64,000 nt of DNA from NCBI GenBank assembly GCA_028285035.1, contig JANQQF010000084.1, forward strand, positions 62,001-126,000. Direction: 5' to 3'. The notes beneath the pieces were generated by a model. That model did not search any database, was not told the DNA's origin, and saw nothing but the letters and a program-made list of their open reading frames with translations. Position numbers and translations under genes: made by a program. This DNA is from Phycisphaerae bacterium. Lineage in GTDB: Bacteria > Chloroflexota > Anaerolineae > 4572-78 > J111. Shown in pieces: positions 25,760-35,300 of this stretch (positions within the stretch are counted from its first letter, which is position 1; every line of letters starts with the position of its first letter).

Positions 25760-27709
25760 ATGAAACGCATATCATTTTTGTATACTCTAATTTTACTCAC
25801 TTTAAGTTTGCAAGTTAGTCTAGGTCCAGCACAAGCAGCTTATCTTGCCGACCCTGTACTTGAAGATGAGTTAGACACATCATTCACGGTATCTTCATCA
25901 ACAATTGAGTGTATTGAAGATTATACCGTTCAAATTGGCGACTCAATCAGCAAGATTGCCCAGAAGAAGTACGGTGACATTTTAGCGTATCAGGTTATCA
26001 TGGACGCTTCAAATCTGGCGGCCATCCACAACAACAAATATGCTACGATTGCTGACCCCAATTTAATCGAGGTTGGACAGGTACTTTGCTTGACAACACA
26101 GGAAACGGCTCAGGAACTGTTTGATAGCCGATTGGGACCACAACAAGCCGTTGTTGCTCCCCGTCCAGTGGCCCAGCCAACAACAGGTGCTTCACCCATT
26201 AGTTTCTCACATGAGGCAACAGTCACACATCAGCCATTCCAATTAACATTGAATAACTCTGGTTCAGGAACCATTCGTTACACCACAAACGGAGCTTGGC
26301 CCACGGCAAATAGCCCAGCATATAGCGGTCCAATTCCAATCGATATTTCGACGGTTATTCGAGTCCAGCGCTTTGATGCAGAGGGCACCCCAATTGGTCA
26401 AGCCCTAACCAAATCTTACATCATTGCCAATTACGACCAAACGATTCCAGTCGTTTCTATTACAACCGATTGGGGCCATCTGGACACCCTGCACGCCAAT
26501 CCGCAGGAGCGGGGCAAAGGGTGGGAGCGCCCAATCAACATCGAGTACTTTGCACCGGGCGGACAGTTGGAGTTTAACCTGCCGGCTGGGATTCGGATTC
26601 ACGGAAACTTTTCACGGCTGTTCAGCCCCAAGAAATCGTATCGAGTTTACTTCCGAGAGGATTATAGTGGATCAGATACTCTAAATTATAAATTGTTTGA
26701 AGATTCGCCAGTTACTCAATTCAACTCATTTGTTTTACGCGCGGGTTTTCAGGACACCTTCGTTCATCGTGGCATTCCAGAGCGAGCCGATCGCCATCAC
26801 ACCGCCAAGTATATCAGTGATCAGGTGGTCCGAAATTTACATCGGGATATGGGCCAACCCATTGCCCACGGGCGATGGGCCCTCCTCTATCTCAATGGAG
26901 AGTTTTGGGGATTATACAATCTAACAGAGTATGTCAACATCGATTTTCTGCGCGCCTACTCAAGCCCAGAAGCTGAATGGGACATTATTGTAAAAGAGAG
27001 TGGTTGGGAAGAGGGAGAATGGTACAACCGTGAGGCCGTTCGTGATGGGGGTTATGGCGGTTGGTTGGAAAATCAGAATTGGATCGGTGGAGCTGATTTC
27101 TCCAAGCCAGAAAACATCGGGGCGCTTGAATGGCGAGTAGATATGGAAAATGTTTTCTCCTACTTGTTCCTCCAAGCCTATGTTCAGCACACCGATTGGC
27201 CCAGCGCCAACTGGGTTGTCTATCGCCGATGGGATGAAGGCACAGTTGATACCCAACATCAATGGCGTATGCTGGTTTGGGATGCGGAGGATAGCTTTGG
27301 GGGCGGGGAAGATGGTCGGGGCGACCTGAACACGCTGGTCCGTGCTTACAGCCCGCACGATAGCATCACCCGTATCTTGGAGAAACCATTCATTCAAAGT
27401 TGTTATCTCAAAAATAGCTTTGTCCACCGCTCACGAGAATATCTCGGGGTGGAAAATATATACAACAAGCCCGAGTCCGAACTTGGGCAACTATCCAAAG
27501 AACGCGTTAAAGCCGAAATCAATGAACAGGCGGACATTGTTCGACCCTTTATCGGCATGGAAACCCAACGTTGGGCCGCAGACTTACCCGGTGAAGCCAT
27601 CTTTGAGCAAAATATTGAGAACGCCTTAGCTTTTGTTGATGCCCGAGAAGAGATTATTTTAGAACATTTGAGAGTTTTGAAGGATCAAACGTTTACCGAG
27701 TGCCAATAA
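25760..27709 (+). CDS. Secreted CotH-kinase family protein with LysM-like and chitobiase C-terminal-like domains
   Basis: 649 residues. A signal peptide (to about 27, GPAQAA) is followed by a LysM-like module bracketed by C51 and C110, a chitobiase/hexosaminidase C-terminal-like fold (about 155-225; TIRYTTNGAWPTANSPAYSG) and the CotH domain (about 230-600). CotH features include IRIHGNFSRLFSPKKSYRVYF, YLNGEFWGLYNLTEYV, and the WDAEDSFGGG active-site-like stretch. CotH proteins are secreted atypical kinases that phosphorylate surface proteins. It heads the operon with lamin-tail, VTC and DUF4956 genes, a combination seen repeatedly in bacteria. The LysM module is twin to that of the ABC binding protein at 14568. 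Confidence 0.93.
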   Translation: MKRISFLYTLILLTLSLQVSLGPAQAAYLADPVLEDELDTSFTVSSSTIECIEDYTVQIGDSISKIAQKKYGDILAYQVIMDASNLAAIHNNKYATIADPNLIEVGQVLCLTTQETAQELFDSRLGPQQAVVAPRPVAQPTTGASPISFSHEATVTHQPFQLTLNNSGSGTIRYTTNGAWPTANSPAYSGPIPIDISTVIRVQRFDAEGTPIGQALTKSYIIANYDQTIPVVSITTDWGHLDTLHANPQERGKGWERPINIEYFAPGGQLEFNLPAGIRIHGNFSRLFSPKKSYRVYFREDYSGSDTLNYKLFEDSPVTQFNSFVLRAGFQDTFVHRGIPERADRHHTAKYISDQVVRNLHRDMGQPIAHGRWALLYLNGEFWGLYNLTEYVNIDFLRAYSSPEAEWDIIVKESGWEEGEWYNREAVRDGGYGGWLENQNWIGGADFSKPENIGALEWRVDMENVFSYLFLQAYVQHTDWPSANWVVYRRWDEGTVDTQHQWRMLVWDAEDSFGGGEDGRGDLNTLVRAYSPHDSITRILEKPFIQSCYLKNSFVHRSREYLGVENIYNKPESELGQLSKERVKAEINEQADIVRPFIGMETQRWAADLPGEAIFEQNIENALAFVDAREEIILEHLRVLKDQTFTECQ

Positions 27710-27737
27710 GTCAATCGGTTAAAATAGGATACAAATC

Positions 27738-28892
27738 ATGACAAAACGTACACGTTACATCAGTCTATTTTGGACTCTAACTTTAATACTTTTCACCTTA
27801 AGTGGAAGTTACATTTATGTGACCAGTGAAGTAAAAGCAGAAAGCGCTGTGGTTATCACAGAATTTATTGCAGGGAATGACAGTGGACCTGAAGATGAAG
27901 AAGGGCTTCGTTCCGATTGGATTGAGATTCACAATCGGAGCAAATGGCCGGTTAATCTCTCGGGTTGGGCTTTAACCGACGATCACAATCGCCCTGATAA
28001 ATGGATGTTTCCGCCCATTACGATTGAGCCTGATGAATACCTCATCGTTTTTGCCTCAGGGAAAAATATAAAAACCATCGAGGGTGAGCAGATCTTGCAT
28101 ACTAACTTTAAGCTCAGCCGAACCGATGAAACGCTGGCCTTGTACAATGTGCTAGATGCACAGTTTATGGATGTCATTACCTTAACCAGCCTTGGCTACT
28201 TTAGGGACATCTCTTATGGTCGCTATGAAGACGCGTTGGGGTACTTTACAACCCCAACACCGGGCTACGCCAACAATACAACATTCATCAACCCTGAAGA
28301 TGTTCCATTGTTTGACACCTTTGAAGTTGCCTCTGAACAACAGGACGAGTTTACAGCATTAGCCACTATGAATTCAGATGACTGGGCGACCCAAGCAACA
28401 TTTAGTCAACTTCGAATCACAGAAATCATGTACAATCCTGCTGGCGGAGATGATTATGAGTTCATTGAACTGAGCAACATCGGTGACACGGCCATTGATC
28501 TCAGTGGGGCGTCATTTGAGGGTATTGAGTTTACCTTTGGCTTTGGCGCGCCTTTGGCGCCTGGCGATTTTATCGTACTTGTCTATAATGAGGCTGCCTT
28601 TTCTGAACGCTATCCAAGTGTTCCCGTTGCCGGGGTTTATGATGGCAATCTAGCCAATCGGGGCGAACAGATCACCCTGCGTGATTTCAATAATAATATT
28701 CTTGCTTCCGTCATCTACGATGATGAGTATGGTTGGCCACTGAGCGCCGATGGTAAGGGAGACTCATTGACCCTAATTGATCTACGAGGCAACCCAACCC
28801 TATCATCAAACTGGCGGGCCAGTGTCCAACTGAATGGCTCACCTGGTATCGGTCCGCGTGTGCCCACGCTTGACGGTGATAGCAAGTTGTAG
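27738..28892 (+). CDS. Secreted protein with two lamin-tail domains
   Basis: 384 residues. An N-terminal membrane/signal segment (YISLFWTLTLILFTLSGSYIYV) precedes two lamin-tail (LTD) immunoglobulin-like domains. The first is at about 38-165 (VVITEFIAGN, SDWIEIHNRSKWPVNLSGW); the second at about 225-375 (LRITEIMYNPAGGDDYEFIEL, DLSGASFEGIEF). LTDs are often fused to CotH domains; here they are a separate gene 28 bases after the CotH gene, presumably acting together on the cell surface. No enzymatic motif is visible. Confidence 0.9.
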   Translation: MTKRTRYISLFWTLTLILFTLSGSYIYVTSEVKAESAVVITEFIAGNDSGPEDEEGLRSDWIEIHNRSKWPVNLSGWALTDDHNRPDKWMFPPITIEPDEYLIVFASGKNIKTIEGEQILHTNFKLSRTDETLALYNVLDAQFMDVITLTSLGYFRDISYGRYEDALGYFTTPTPGYANNTTFINPEDVPLFDTFEVASEQQDEFTALATMNSDDWATQATFSQLRITEIMYNPAGGDDYEFIELSNIGDTAIDLSGASFEGIEFTFGFGAPLAPGDFIVLVYNEAAFSERYPSVPVAGVYDGNLANRGEQITLRDFNNNILASVIYDDEYGWPLSADGKGDSLTLIDLRGNPTLSSNWRASVQLNGSPGIGPRVPTLDGDSKL

Positions 28893-28906
28893 GTATCAAG
28901 CTTATT

Positions 28907-29653
28907 ATGCTGAAACGATTTGATCGATACGAACTGAAATACGTCATCACGCAGGATCAGTTTGATGTGTTACGGGCTGCCCTCAAGGGCTATATGGCCA
29001 CCGATGACAAAGGTGATCAACTTGGGCGGTACAGTATTCGAAGCGTGTACTTTGATACTGAAGATTACAAGGCCTATTGGGACAAAATTGAGGGGCATCG
29101 TTATCGACGCAAAGTACGGGTTCGGGTATACGGGAATGAAGAGGTTACATCTGAGACATACAGTTTTGTTGAGATAAAACAGCGAATCAACAAGACTCTC
29201 CAAAAACGGCGAATACGGTTGCCCTACAATGAGGCTATTGCCCTCTGTAGTTATGGCCAATCACGAGCTGGATCATCCGAGGCCGATCAAGCTGTTATTG
29301 ATGAGATAAAATATCTACATCATACTTTACAGTTACAACCTGCCTGTATTGTAGGTTATCAACGGTTGGCTTATAATGGTTCTGAACTTGATCCGGGTCT
29401 ACGAGTCACGTTTGACTCATTACTAAAGGGACGTACCCATAATCTCTCACTGTTGACATCACAGCAGAGCGAAGATCAGCTTGTCCTCCCCCCTAATATT
29501 TACATTTTAGAGGTAAAGGCCAATCATCGTGTCCCAAACTGGCTAACTGAGTTGGTCAATCATCATCGGTGCCAGTTAAGACGGGTCAGCAAGTATTGCG
29601 CTGTGCTTGAAAATAGCAAGGCTTTATTACAGACTCAACAAATTACCGTATAG
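28907..29653 (+). CDS. VTC-domain protein (polyphosphate polymerase family)
   Basis: 248 residues. The VTC tunnel-domain motifs are present: RYELKYVI at the N-terminus, YSIRSVYFDTEDY, YRRKVRVRVYG, FVEIKQR, KRRIRLPY and YILEVKANHRVP. In yeast Vtc4 this fold makes polyphosphate from ATP. In bacteria it is often found with CotH and DUF4956 proteins. It has no membrane segment and should act in the cytoplasm, perhaps together with the membrane protein encoded 9 bases downstream. It follows the LTD gene by 14 bases. Confidence 0.9.
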   Translation: MLKRFDRYELKYVITQDQFDVLRAALKGYMATDDKGDQLGRYSIRSVYFDTEDYKAYWDKIEGHRYRRKVRVRVYGNEEVTSETYSFVEIKQRINKTLQKRRIRLPYNEAIALCSYGQSRAGSSEADQAVIDEIKYLHHTLQLQPACIVGYQRLAYNGSELDPGLRVTFDSLLKGRTHNLSLLTSQQSEDQLVLPPNIYILEVKANHRVPNWLTELVNHHRCQLRRVSKYCAVLENSKALLQTQQITV

Positions 29654-29662
29654 CCAACGAGA

Positions 29663-30358
29663 ATGATGGATTTTTTCAACTCATTATTTAGTGTTCAAGA
29701 AGCAACGGATGTATTTACTGTCGCAGATGTTGTATTTACAATTATTCTAAGTTTTATCCTCTCATTAGCCATCGCTTGGGTGTATAAAATCTCCTATAAA
29801 GGCGTTTCCTACACTCAGTCGTACGTTCATACCTTGATTATGATGAGTATGATTGTGGCTATTATTATGCTCGTCATTGGCTCGAATATCGCCCGAGCCT
29901 TTTCTCTGGTCGGGGCATTATCAATCATCCGCTTTCGAAATGCGGTCAAGGATACCCGTGATGTGGGCTACATCTTCTTCGCGATGGCGATTGGAATGGC
30001 AGTTGGCACACGCTTCTATCTATTGGCAACGATTGCCACCCTGCTCATCTGTTTCATCTTGTGGGGAATGTTCTATCTTAACCTATTCGCCAAAGATGTG
30101 CGTGAGCAAATTCTGAAAATTCGACTTCCCGCTGACATGCGTTACGATCAACTGTTCAATGCTGTCTTTGATCGCTACCTTACCCGTTTTAGTCTAATCT
30201 CGGTCGAGAGTGTTCAGGCTGGCACCCAAACCGAGTTGATCTATGCGGTTGAATTGAGGAATTCTAACAATGTGCAGGTGTTGATGGAGGAGTTACGCCA
30301 GCTCAATAACAACAACAAAGTGGCCTTTGTTACGGGCTACCACGAGATTGATTTGTAA
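29663..30358 (+). CDS. DUF4956 membrane protein
   Basis: 231 residues with about four membrane helices (VADVVFTIILSFILSLAIAWVY; TLIMMSMIVAIIMLVIG; two around 110-145) and a cytoplasmic C-terminal domain of 85 residues. The signature GSNIARAFSLVGALSIIRFRNAVKD with R-F-R-x-x-x-K-D is typical of DUF4956. Function is unknown, but genomic pairing with VTC-domain proteins is well established, suggesting a channel, translocase or regulator tied to polyphosphate or surface polymer synthesis. Last gene of the operon; a terminator follows. Confidence 0.9.
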   Translation: MMDFFNSLFSVQEATDVFTVADVVFTIILSFILSLAIAWVYKISYKGVSYTQSYVHTLIMMSMIVAIIMLVIGSNIARAFSLVGALSIIRFRNAVKDTRDVGYIFFAMAIGMAVGTRFYLLATIATLLICFILWGMFYLNLFAKDVREQILKIRLPADMRYDQLFNAVFDRYLTRFSLISVESVQAGTQTELIYAVELRNSNNVQVLMEELRQLNNNNKVAFVTGYHEIDL

Positions 30359-30369
30359 CCGCTTAAACA

Positions 30370-30403
30370 GGGTTCGGGAAGACTTTAATATCCTCCCGAA
30401 CCC
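30370..30403. terminator. Hairpin between convergent DUF4956 and sulfotransferase genes
   Basis: GGGTTCGGGA (30370-30379) pairs perfectly with TCCCGAACCC (30394-30403) around a 14-base loop. It lies 11 bases past the DUF4956 stop and 6 bases from the opposing gene end. T runs are weak, but position suggests a shared terminator. Confidence 0.7.
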
Positions 30404-30409
30404 CAAAAT

Positions 30410-31156
30410 CTAGGTCTTCGGCGCTGTCAGCCGATGCTGATACAGGGCTTCATAGTGGGGCAAGACTGTCTGATAAACTTCCTTCACCCGATCAGGCACC
30501 TGTGAAATATCAACATATTTGCGAACCTGTGGTTTCAAACCATCGGAGTTCCGTAGATTTGAGTGAAACGAGCCGCCATCCCACCAACTCACTTCATCGC
30601 GTGCGCCTGGCTCCCAACTGAGCGATTCAGGCATAAATGGAATGCCAACCGCATTACAGTAAACTTCTACCATTCCATGAGGATCTTCCAATAAATCATC
30701 GCTATCAATCACCGGGGGAACCTCCCCTAAATAATCACACAGTTGATCAAACAACTGGCGCTGCTCAAGAAAGCCAACTTCTTTGGGGTGGAAATCGGGC
30801 CAGTGTTTGTACATGGAGGTGATTGTTTTCGCGGGGTCACGGATCAGAAAGCTGTGGTTAAAATGAGCAAAAAATTCATCACTCCACAGGTGATCGATGT
30901 AGTGAGGAAAATCTTTTGAAAAGACAGGCCCCTTCTTTGCCTCGGCCAGTAACATTTCCCAGACACTTTCCAACGTTAGCCCAGGCGTTCTAACACTATC
31001 AGGGCCTACCCGAGGCCACATCGGATTTTCGCCCTGATACCAAGCTTCGCCAAAAGGCTCGTGAAAGCAGGTCATATCCCCCCGTACCCGCATCATCCAT
31101 TCAAAGGCTGTTGAAGTCGAGCGGGGCACCGCCCAAAGTACCAAGATTTTGTGCAT
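30410..31156 (-). CDS. Sulfotransferase family protein
   Basis: 248 residues. The N-terminus has the PAPS 5'-phosphosulfate loop as PRSTSTAF (11-18), and the 3'-phosphate site as FLIRDPAKTITSMY (about 103-116). It resembles small bacterial sulfotransferase-like proteins. The acceptor cannot be told. It ends at the shared hairpin and starts 40 bases after the isomerase gene, with which it probably forms a two-gene operon. Confidence 0.85.
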   Translation of the reverse strand: MHKILVLWAVPRSTSTAFEWMMRVRGDMTCFHEPFGEAWYQGENPMWPRVGPDSVRTPGLTLESVWEMLLAEAKKGPVFSKDFPHYIDHLWSDEFFAHFNHSFLIRDPAKTITSMYKHWPDFHPKEVGFLEQRQLFDQLCDYLGEVPPVIDSDDLLEDPHGMVEVYCNAVGIPFMPESLSWEPGARDEVSWWDGGSFHSNLRNSDGLKPQVRKYVDISQVPDRVKEVYQTVLPHYEALYQHRLTAPKT

Positions 31157-31196
31157 GTCAAACTCCTTTGTTTGTTGTGGTTGACTTTATACTTTC

Positions 31197-32093
31197 TCAG
31201 GCAGCCGCCACCATTTCGGCAAAGCGGGTTCCTGTGTCAAACGCAGTTTGTAAAAATGCTGTCTCACTCTCGTCAATGTCACTGGCTGACACTTCTAGCG
31301 ACATTGGCTTGTCGTAAACTGATGTGGCAATCCATTTGGCCAACTGTTCCCAGTCAATGGGATTGACAAATAAATTACGATGTTGGTCGGCTGTTCCATC
31401 GTTGCCATTCAAATGCAACACAAGCAATCGGTCAAGAAAATTTTCCAGTCGCGCCGAACGATCATAGCCCAAGTTAGCGTGACCCGAATCGTAACAAAGG
31501 CCAACAAACTCGGGCGGGTAAGCTTCAAAAATTCGTTGAATTAAATCCCAATTATCACTCGCCTGATCAACGGATACACCACTAAAATGTACCCCAGGAA
31601 AATCAATCAAATTTTCGATAGCAATTTTTATCCCACGTTCCTTAACATAGGGCTGCAAAGCATCGAGCGATTTTCGCAATTGGCCCCAAACAAATTCAGC
31701 TTGCATCGAGTCTAGGGGCAGTGGATACACGTGCATCACGATTGCATCGCCACCCAACTCAGCACAAAAATCGATCCGATTTTTAACAAGCTCAACCCCA
31801 GCCAGACGGGCATACTCCTGTGGCGAATACCAAAACTTTTCACGTCCCTCGGAGCCGTGCACATCGGCCAACTGCAAACCATACATCTTGAGCAAACTAG
31901 CAATATGTTCAATTTCGGACTGGTCATACATAAAATCACAGTTCCAATGATGACACCAATGAATGTGTGAAAAGCCCATCTCGGCAATCGCTCGTAAGTA
32001 GGGCTGAGGATTCCCCACACCATTGACAAAATCTTCAATTGACTCGCGACGATGGAGATCATCCATACTGTAGTCTGTTGTTATTGAGAGCAT
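31197..32093 (-). CDS. Sugar phosphate isomerase/epimerase-like TIM-barrel protein
   Basis: 298 residues, AP endonuclease 2-like barrel. Likely metal ligands: E160 (KIAIENL), D202 (LCYDSGHAN), H227 (VLHLNGNDG) and E267 (SLEVSA). It is a different subfamily from the barrel at 4186. Probably acts on a sugar or cyclitol. Neighbouring sulfotransferase suggests modification of a glycan or small metabolite, but this is inference. Confidence 0.87.
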   Translation of the reverse strand: MLSITTDYSMDDLHRRESIEDFVNGVGNPQPYLRAIAEMGFSHIHWCHHWNCDFMYDQSEIEHIASLLKMYGLQLADVHGSEGREKFWYSPQEYARLAGVELVKNRIDFCAELGGDAIVMHVYPLPLDSMQAEFVWGQLRKSLDALQPYVKERGIKIAIENLIDFPGVHFSGVSVDQASDNWDLIQRIFEAYPPEFVGLCYDSGHANLGYDRSARLENFLDRLLVLHLNGNDGTADQHRNLFVNPIDWEQLAKWIATSVYDKPMSLEVSASDIDESETAFLQTAFDTGTRFAEMVAAA

Positions 32094-32376
32094 ATTTTGA
32101 TTGCCTTACTAGAAATTAAGGGGCAGTATAATATCACCCTTTTTGTCAAACAAATCTAAATATCACGCGATCCGCACGTTTATTTTGCTTATAATAGTAG
32201 ATAAATACTAGCGAATAGCCTGTTAATCCCATTTTCTCTTTTAAGGTTTCGTGCTATCATCAGGGCATACTAGAAACATATCAATTCGACCGACAAGACT
32301 TGTTTTTCAAATAGAAATCACCTCTCAATCATCCTCTAAAAATAGTTAAATTAATTTTGGTAAAGGGCAATCACCT
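32094..32376. other. Divergent spacer upstream of the cyclase gene
   Basis: AT-rich, no ORF. On the plus strand, TTATAAT near 32190 and an extended-type TGCTATCAT near 32250 are possible -10 elements for the cyclase gene. On the minus strand a TTGACA lies near 32145, but its spacing to the next TATACT is only 13 bases. Confidence 0.35.
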
Positions 32377-35300
32377 ATGGAGTTACCAAGTGCATATATA
32401 CCGATGGATCGCCGTCAGGCCATTGCACAAGGACAAATTTTGCCAGATCGCACAAGCGGCGCCGCTTTATTTGCAGATATCTCTGGCTTCACCCCCCTTA
32501 CAGAATCACTTCTAAACAGTTATGGGCCACGACGCGGGGCAGAAGAATTAACAAAGCAGCTTAACCTGATTTACGATGCACTTGTCAAAGAGGTTCATCG
32601 TTACCGAGGCAGTGTTATGGCCTTTAGTGGTGATGCGATTACCTGTTGGTTCGACGGTGATGTAGGTTTATTGGCTGTAGCTTGTGGGCTGGCAATGCAG
32701 CAAGCGATGGGACAATTTGCCGCTGTTGAAACGCCATCAGGCGATCGATTGCCGCTTCGAATGACAGTCGGTGTCGCCGCTGGCCCGGTTCGCCGATTCC
32801 AAGTCGGCGATCCCCAAATTCAATACATCGATGCTCTAGCTGGGGCAACGCTGGATGATATGGCCACAGCCGAACGAATGGCTGAAAAGGGTGAGGTGGC
32901 GATTACACCAACCGTGATGGCTAATCTGCAAGACGAACTAGAATTAGGTGATCTTCGTACCCACGAAGAGAATGGTCAAACATTTGCGGTTGCGCTCAGC
33001 CTCAAAAATCCTGACAAAATCGATCTTGAGACGATTGCGTGGCCTGCCCTGTCTGAGGATACCCTCAGCGAAGAACAACAAAAACCTTGGATGTTGCCTC
33101 CTATTTATGAACGATTGAGCGCTGAAGGGGGACAATTTTTAGCTGAATTACGTCCCGGTGTACCACTCTTCCTCTACTTTGATGGCATTGATTACGACGA
33201 CGATGAAGAAGCTGGTCAGAAGTTGGATTCTTACATTCGTTGGGTCCAGAAAATTTTGGCCCGTTATGATGCCTATCTATTTCAATTAACGATTGGTGAT
33301 AAAGGCAGTTATTTGTATACCGCCTTTGGCTCACCAATCGCCCATGAAGATGATGCAGCCCGCAGCGTTGCTGCAGCATTGGATCTACACGCACTACCCG
33401 ACGATTTAGATTTTATTGATCGCCTCCAAATCGGGGTCAGCCAAGGCCAGCTTTATACAGGGGCCTATGGAGGTAGTACACGTCGGACTTATGGAGTACT
33501 AGGGGATGAGGTCAATCTGGCTGCCCGGTTAATGGGCAAGGCTGAGCCTGGACAAATTTTGGTTAGTCAGCGAGTCCAAGAAACGGCGGCTAATCGCTTC
33601 TCTTGGGAGAAGTTAGACCCGTTTAAGGTCAAGGGGAAAAGCAATGAAATTATCGCCTATCGTCCTCATCATCTTAAGGAACGACGAGACTTTCATTTAT
33701 CCGAACTTAAGTACCAACTCCCCATGGTCGGACGCACAGATGAACTAGCCTTGATTCAAGAAAAGCTTGAGTTAGCCTTATCAGGTCAGGGACAATTTAT
33801 TGGGATTACGGCTGAAGCGGGAATGGGCAAATCTCGTCTTGTGGCTGAAGTGATCCCTCGTACCATTGAACATCAAATGGAAGGGTATGGCGGTGAATGT
33901 CAATCCTACGGGACAAATATCAGCTATTTAGTTTGGCAACCTGTCTGGCAAAGCTTCTTTGGCATTGATCCAACTTGGGAGCTTCAAGAGCAGATTTACG
34001 TGCTCGAGACAGTTCTCAATGAAATTGATCCAACCTTAACGCCCCGTTTGCCACTTTTAGGCAATGTATTAAATCTAGAAATCCCAGACAGTGAGTTGAC
34101 CCAGTCCTTTGATGCTAAATTGAGAAAGACATCACTAGAGTCTCTCCTAATTGACTGCTTGCGTGCCCGGGCACAACAAACACCCTTAGTGATTGTCTTG
34201 GAAGATAGTCATTGGATTGATCCGCTCTCGTTAGAGCTTTTAGAGGTAATGAGTGGTGCGATTGCGCACTTACCAGTGCTGGTTATTATGGCTTACCGTC
34301 CCCCCGATAAACAACAGCCTGAGTCACCCATTGAACGGTTGCCTAATTTTACTAAAATTGAGCTGACTCATTTCACACCGGAGGAGTCAGAACGCCTGAT
34401 CACTTTGAAGCTATCCGAATTCTCCGATGATGATAGCAAGGTGCCAGCCGGAATTATTAAGCGGATCACGGATCGAGCGCAGGGGAATCCGTTCTACATT
34501 GAAGAACTGCTCAACTATCTGCGGGATCAGGGGATTGATCCACACGACAGCGATGCTTTGAAGAAGCTTGATCTTCCCGATAGTTTACAAACCTTGATTC
34601 TCAGTCGTATCGATCGCCTTACCGAAAATCAGAAGAGTGTTCTTAGAATTGCCAGTGTCATTGGCCGCTTATTCCGGGCTGCTTGGGTATGGGGAATGTA
34701 TCCCGATCTAAAAGAAGAGCCAGTAAAAGAGGACTTAAGCGTTCTCAGCACAATGGACTTAACCCCAGTAGACAGCGAAGATCCCGAAATCATTTATCTT
34801 TTCAAGCATATTGTCACGCAAGAAGTGGCCTATGAAAGTTTACCATATGGAACACGATCGTTATTGCACAACTATCTAGGCGAATTTATCGAGAGCAAGT
34901 ATTCAAAGCATATTAATCAATATCTTGACCTACTCGCCTTTCATTATGGTCGTAGTGACAACAAAGATAAACAACGCACATATCTCCGTTTGGCAGGTGA
35001 AGCCGCTCAGGCCGATTACGCGAACGAAGCTGCGATTGATTACTATCGAAAGGTACTGCCACTCCTTGAAGATGAAGAGAAAGTAGCAATTCTGCGAAAA
35101 CTTGGTGATGTCTTACAGTTGCTTGGTCAATGGGATGAGGCTGGAAAATTATACAATCAGGCTTTAACTTTGGCCGAGAGCTTGGATGACAATGAGTCGG
35201 TCGCCTGGTGTCAGTGGGCCACAGGTGAACTGTATCGCAAACAAGGCATTTATGCCGATGCCTTGGTTTGGTTTGAGCGAGCCGAAGCTGGCTTCAAGAA

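Noticed and set aside
30370..30403. Possible tRNA T-arm (GGTTCG-like sequence)
   Set aside because: It is one simple hairpin with no other cloverleaf arms or acceptor stem.
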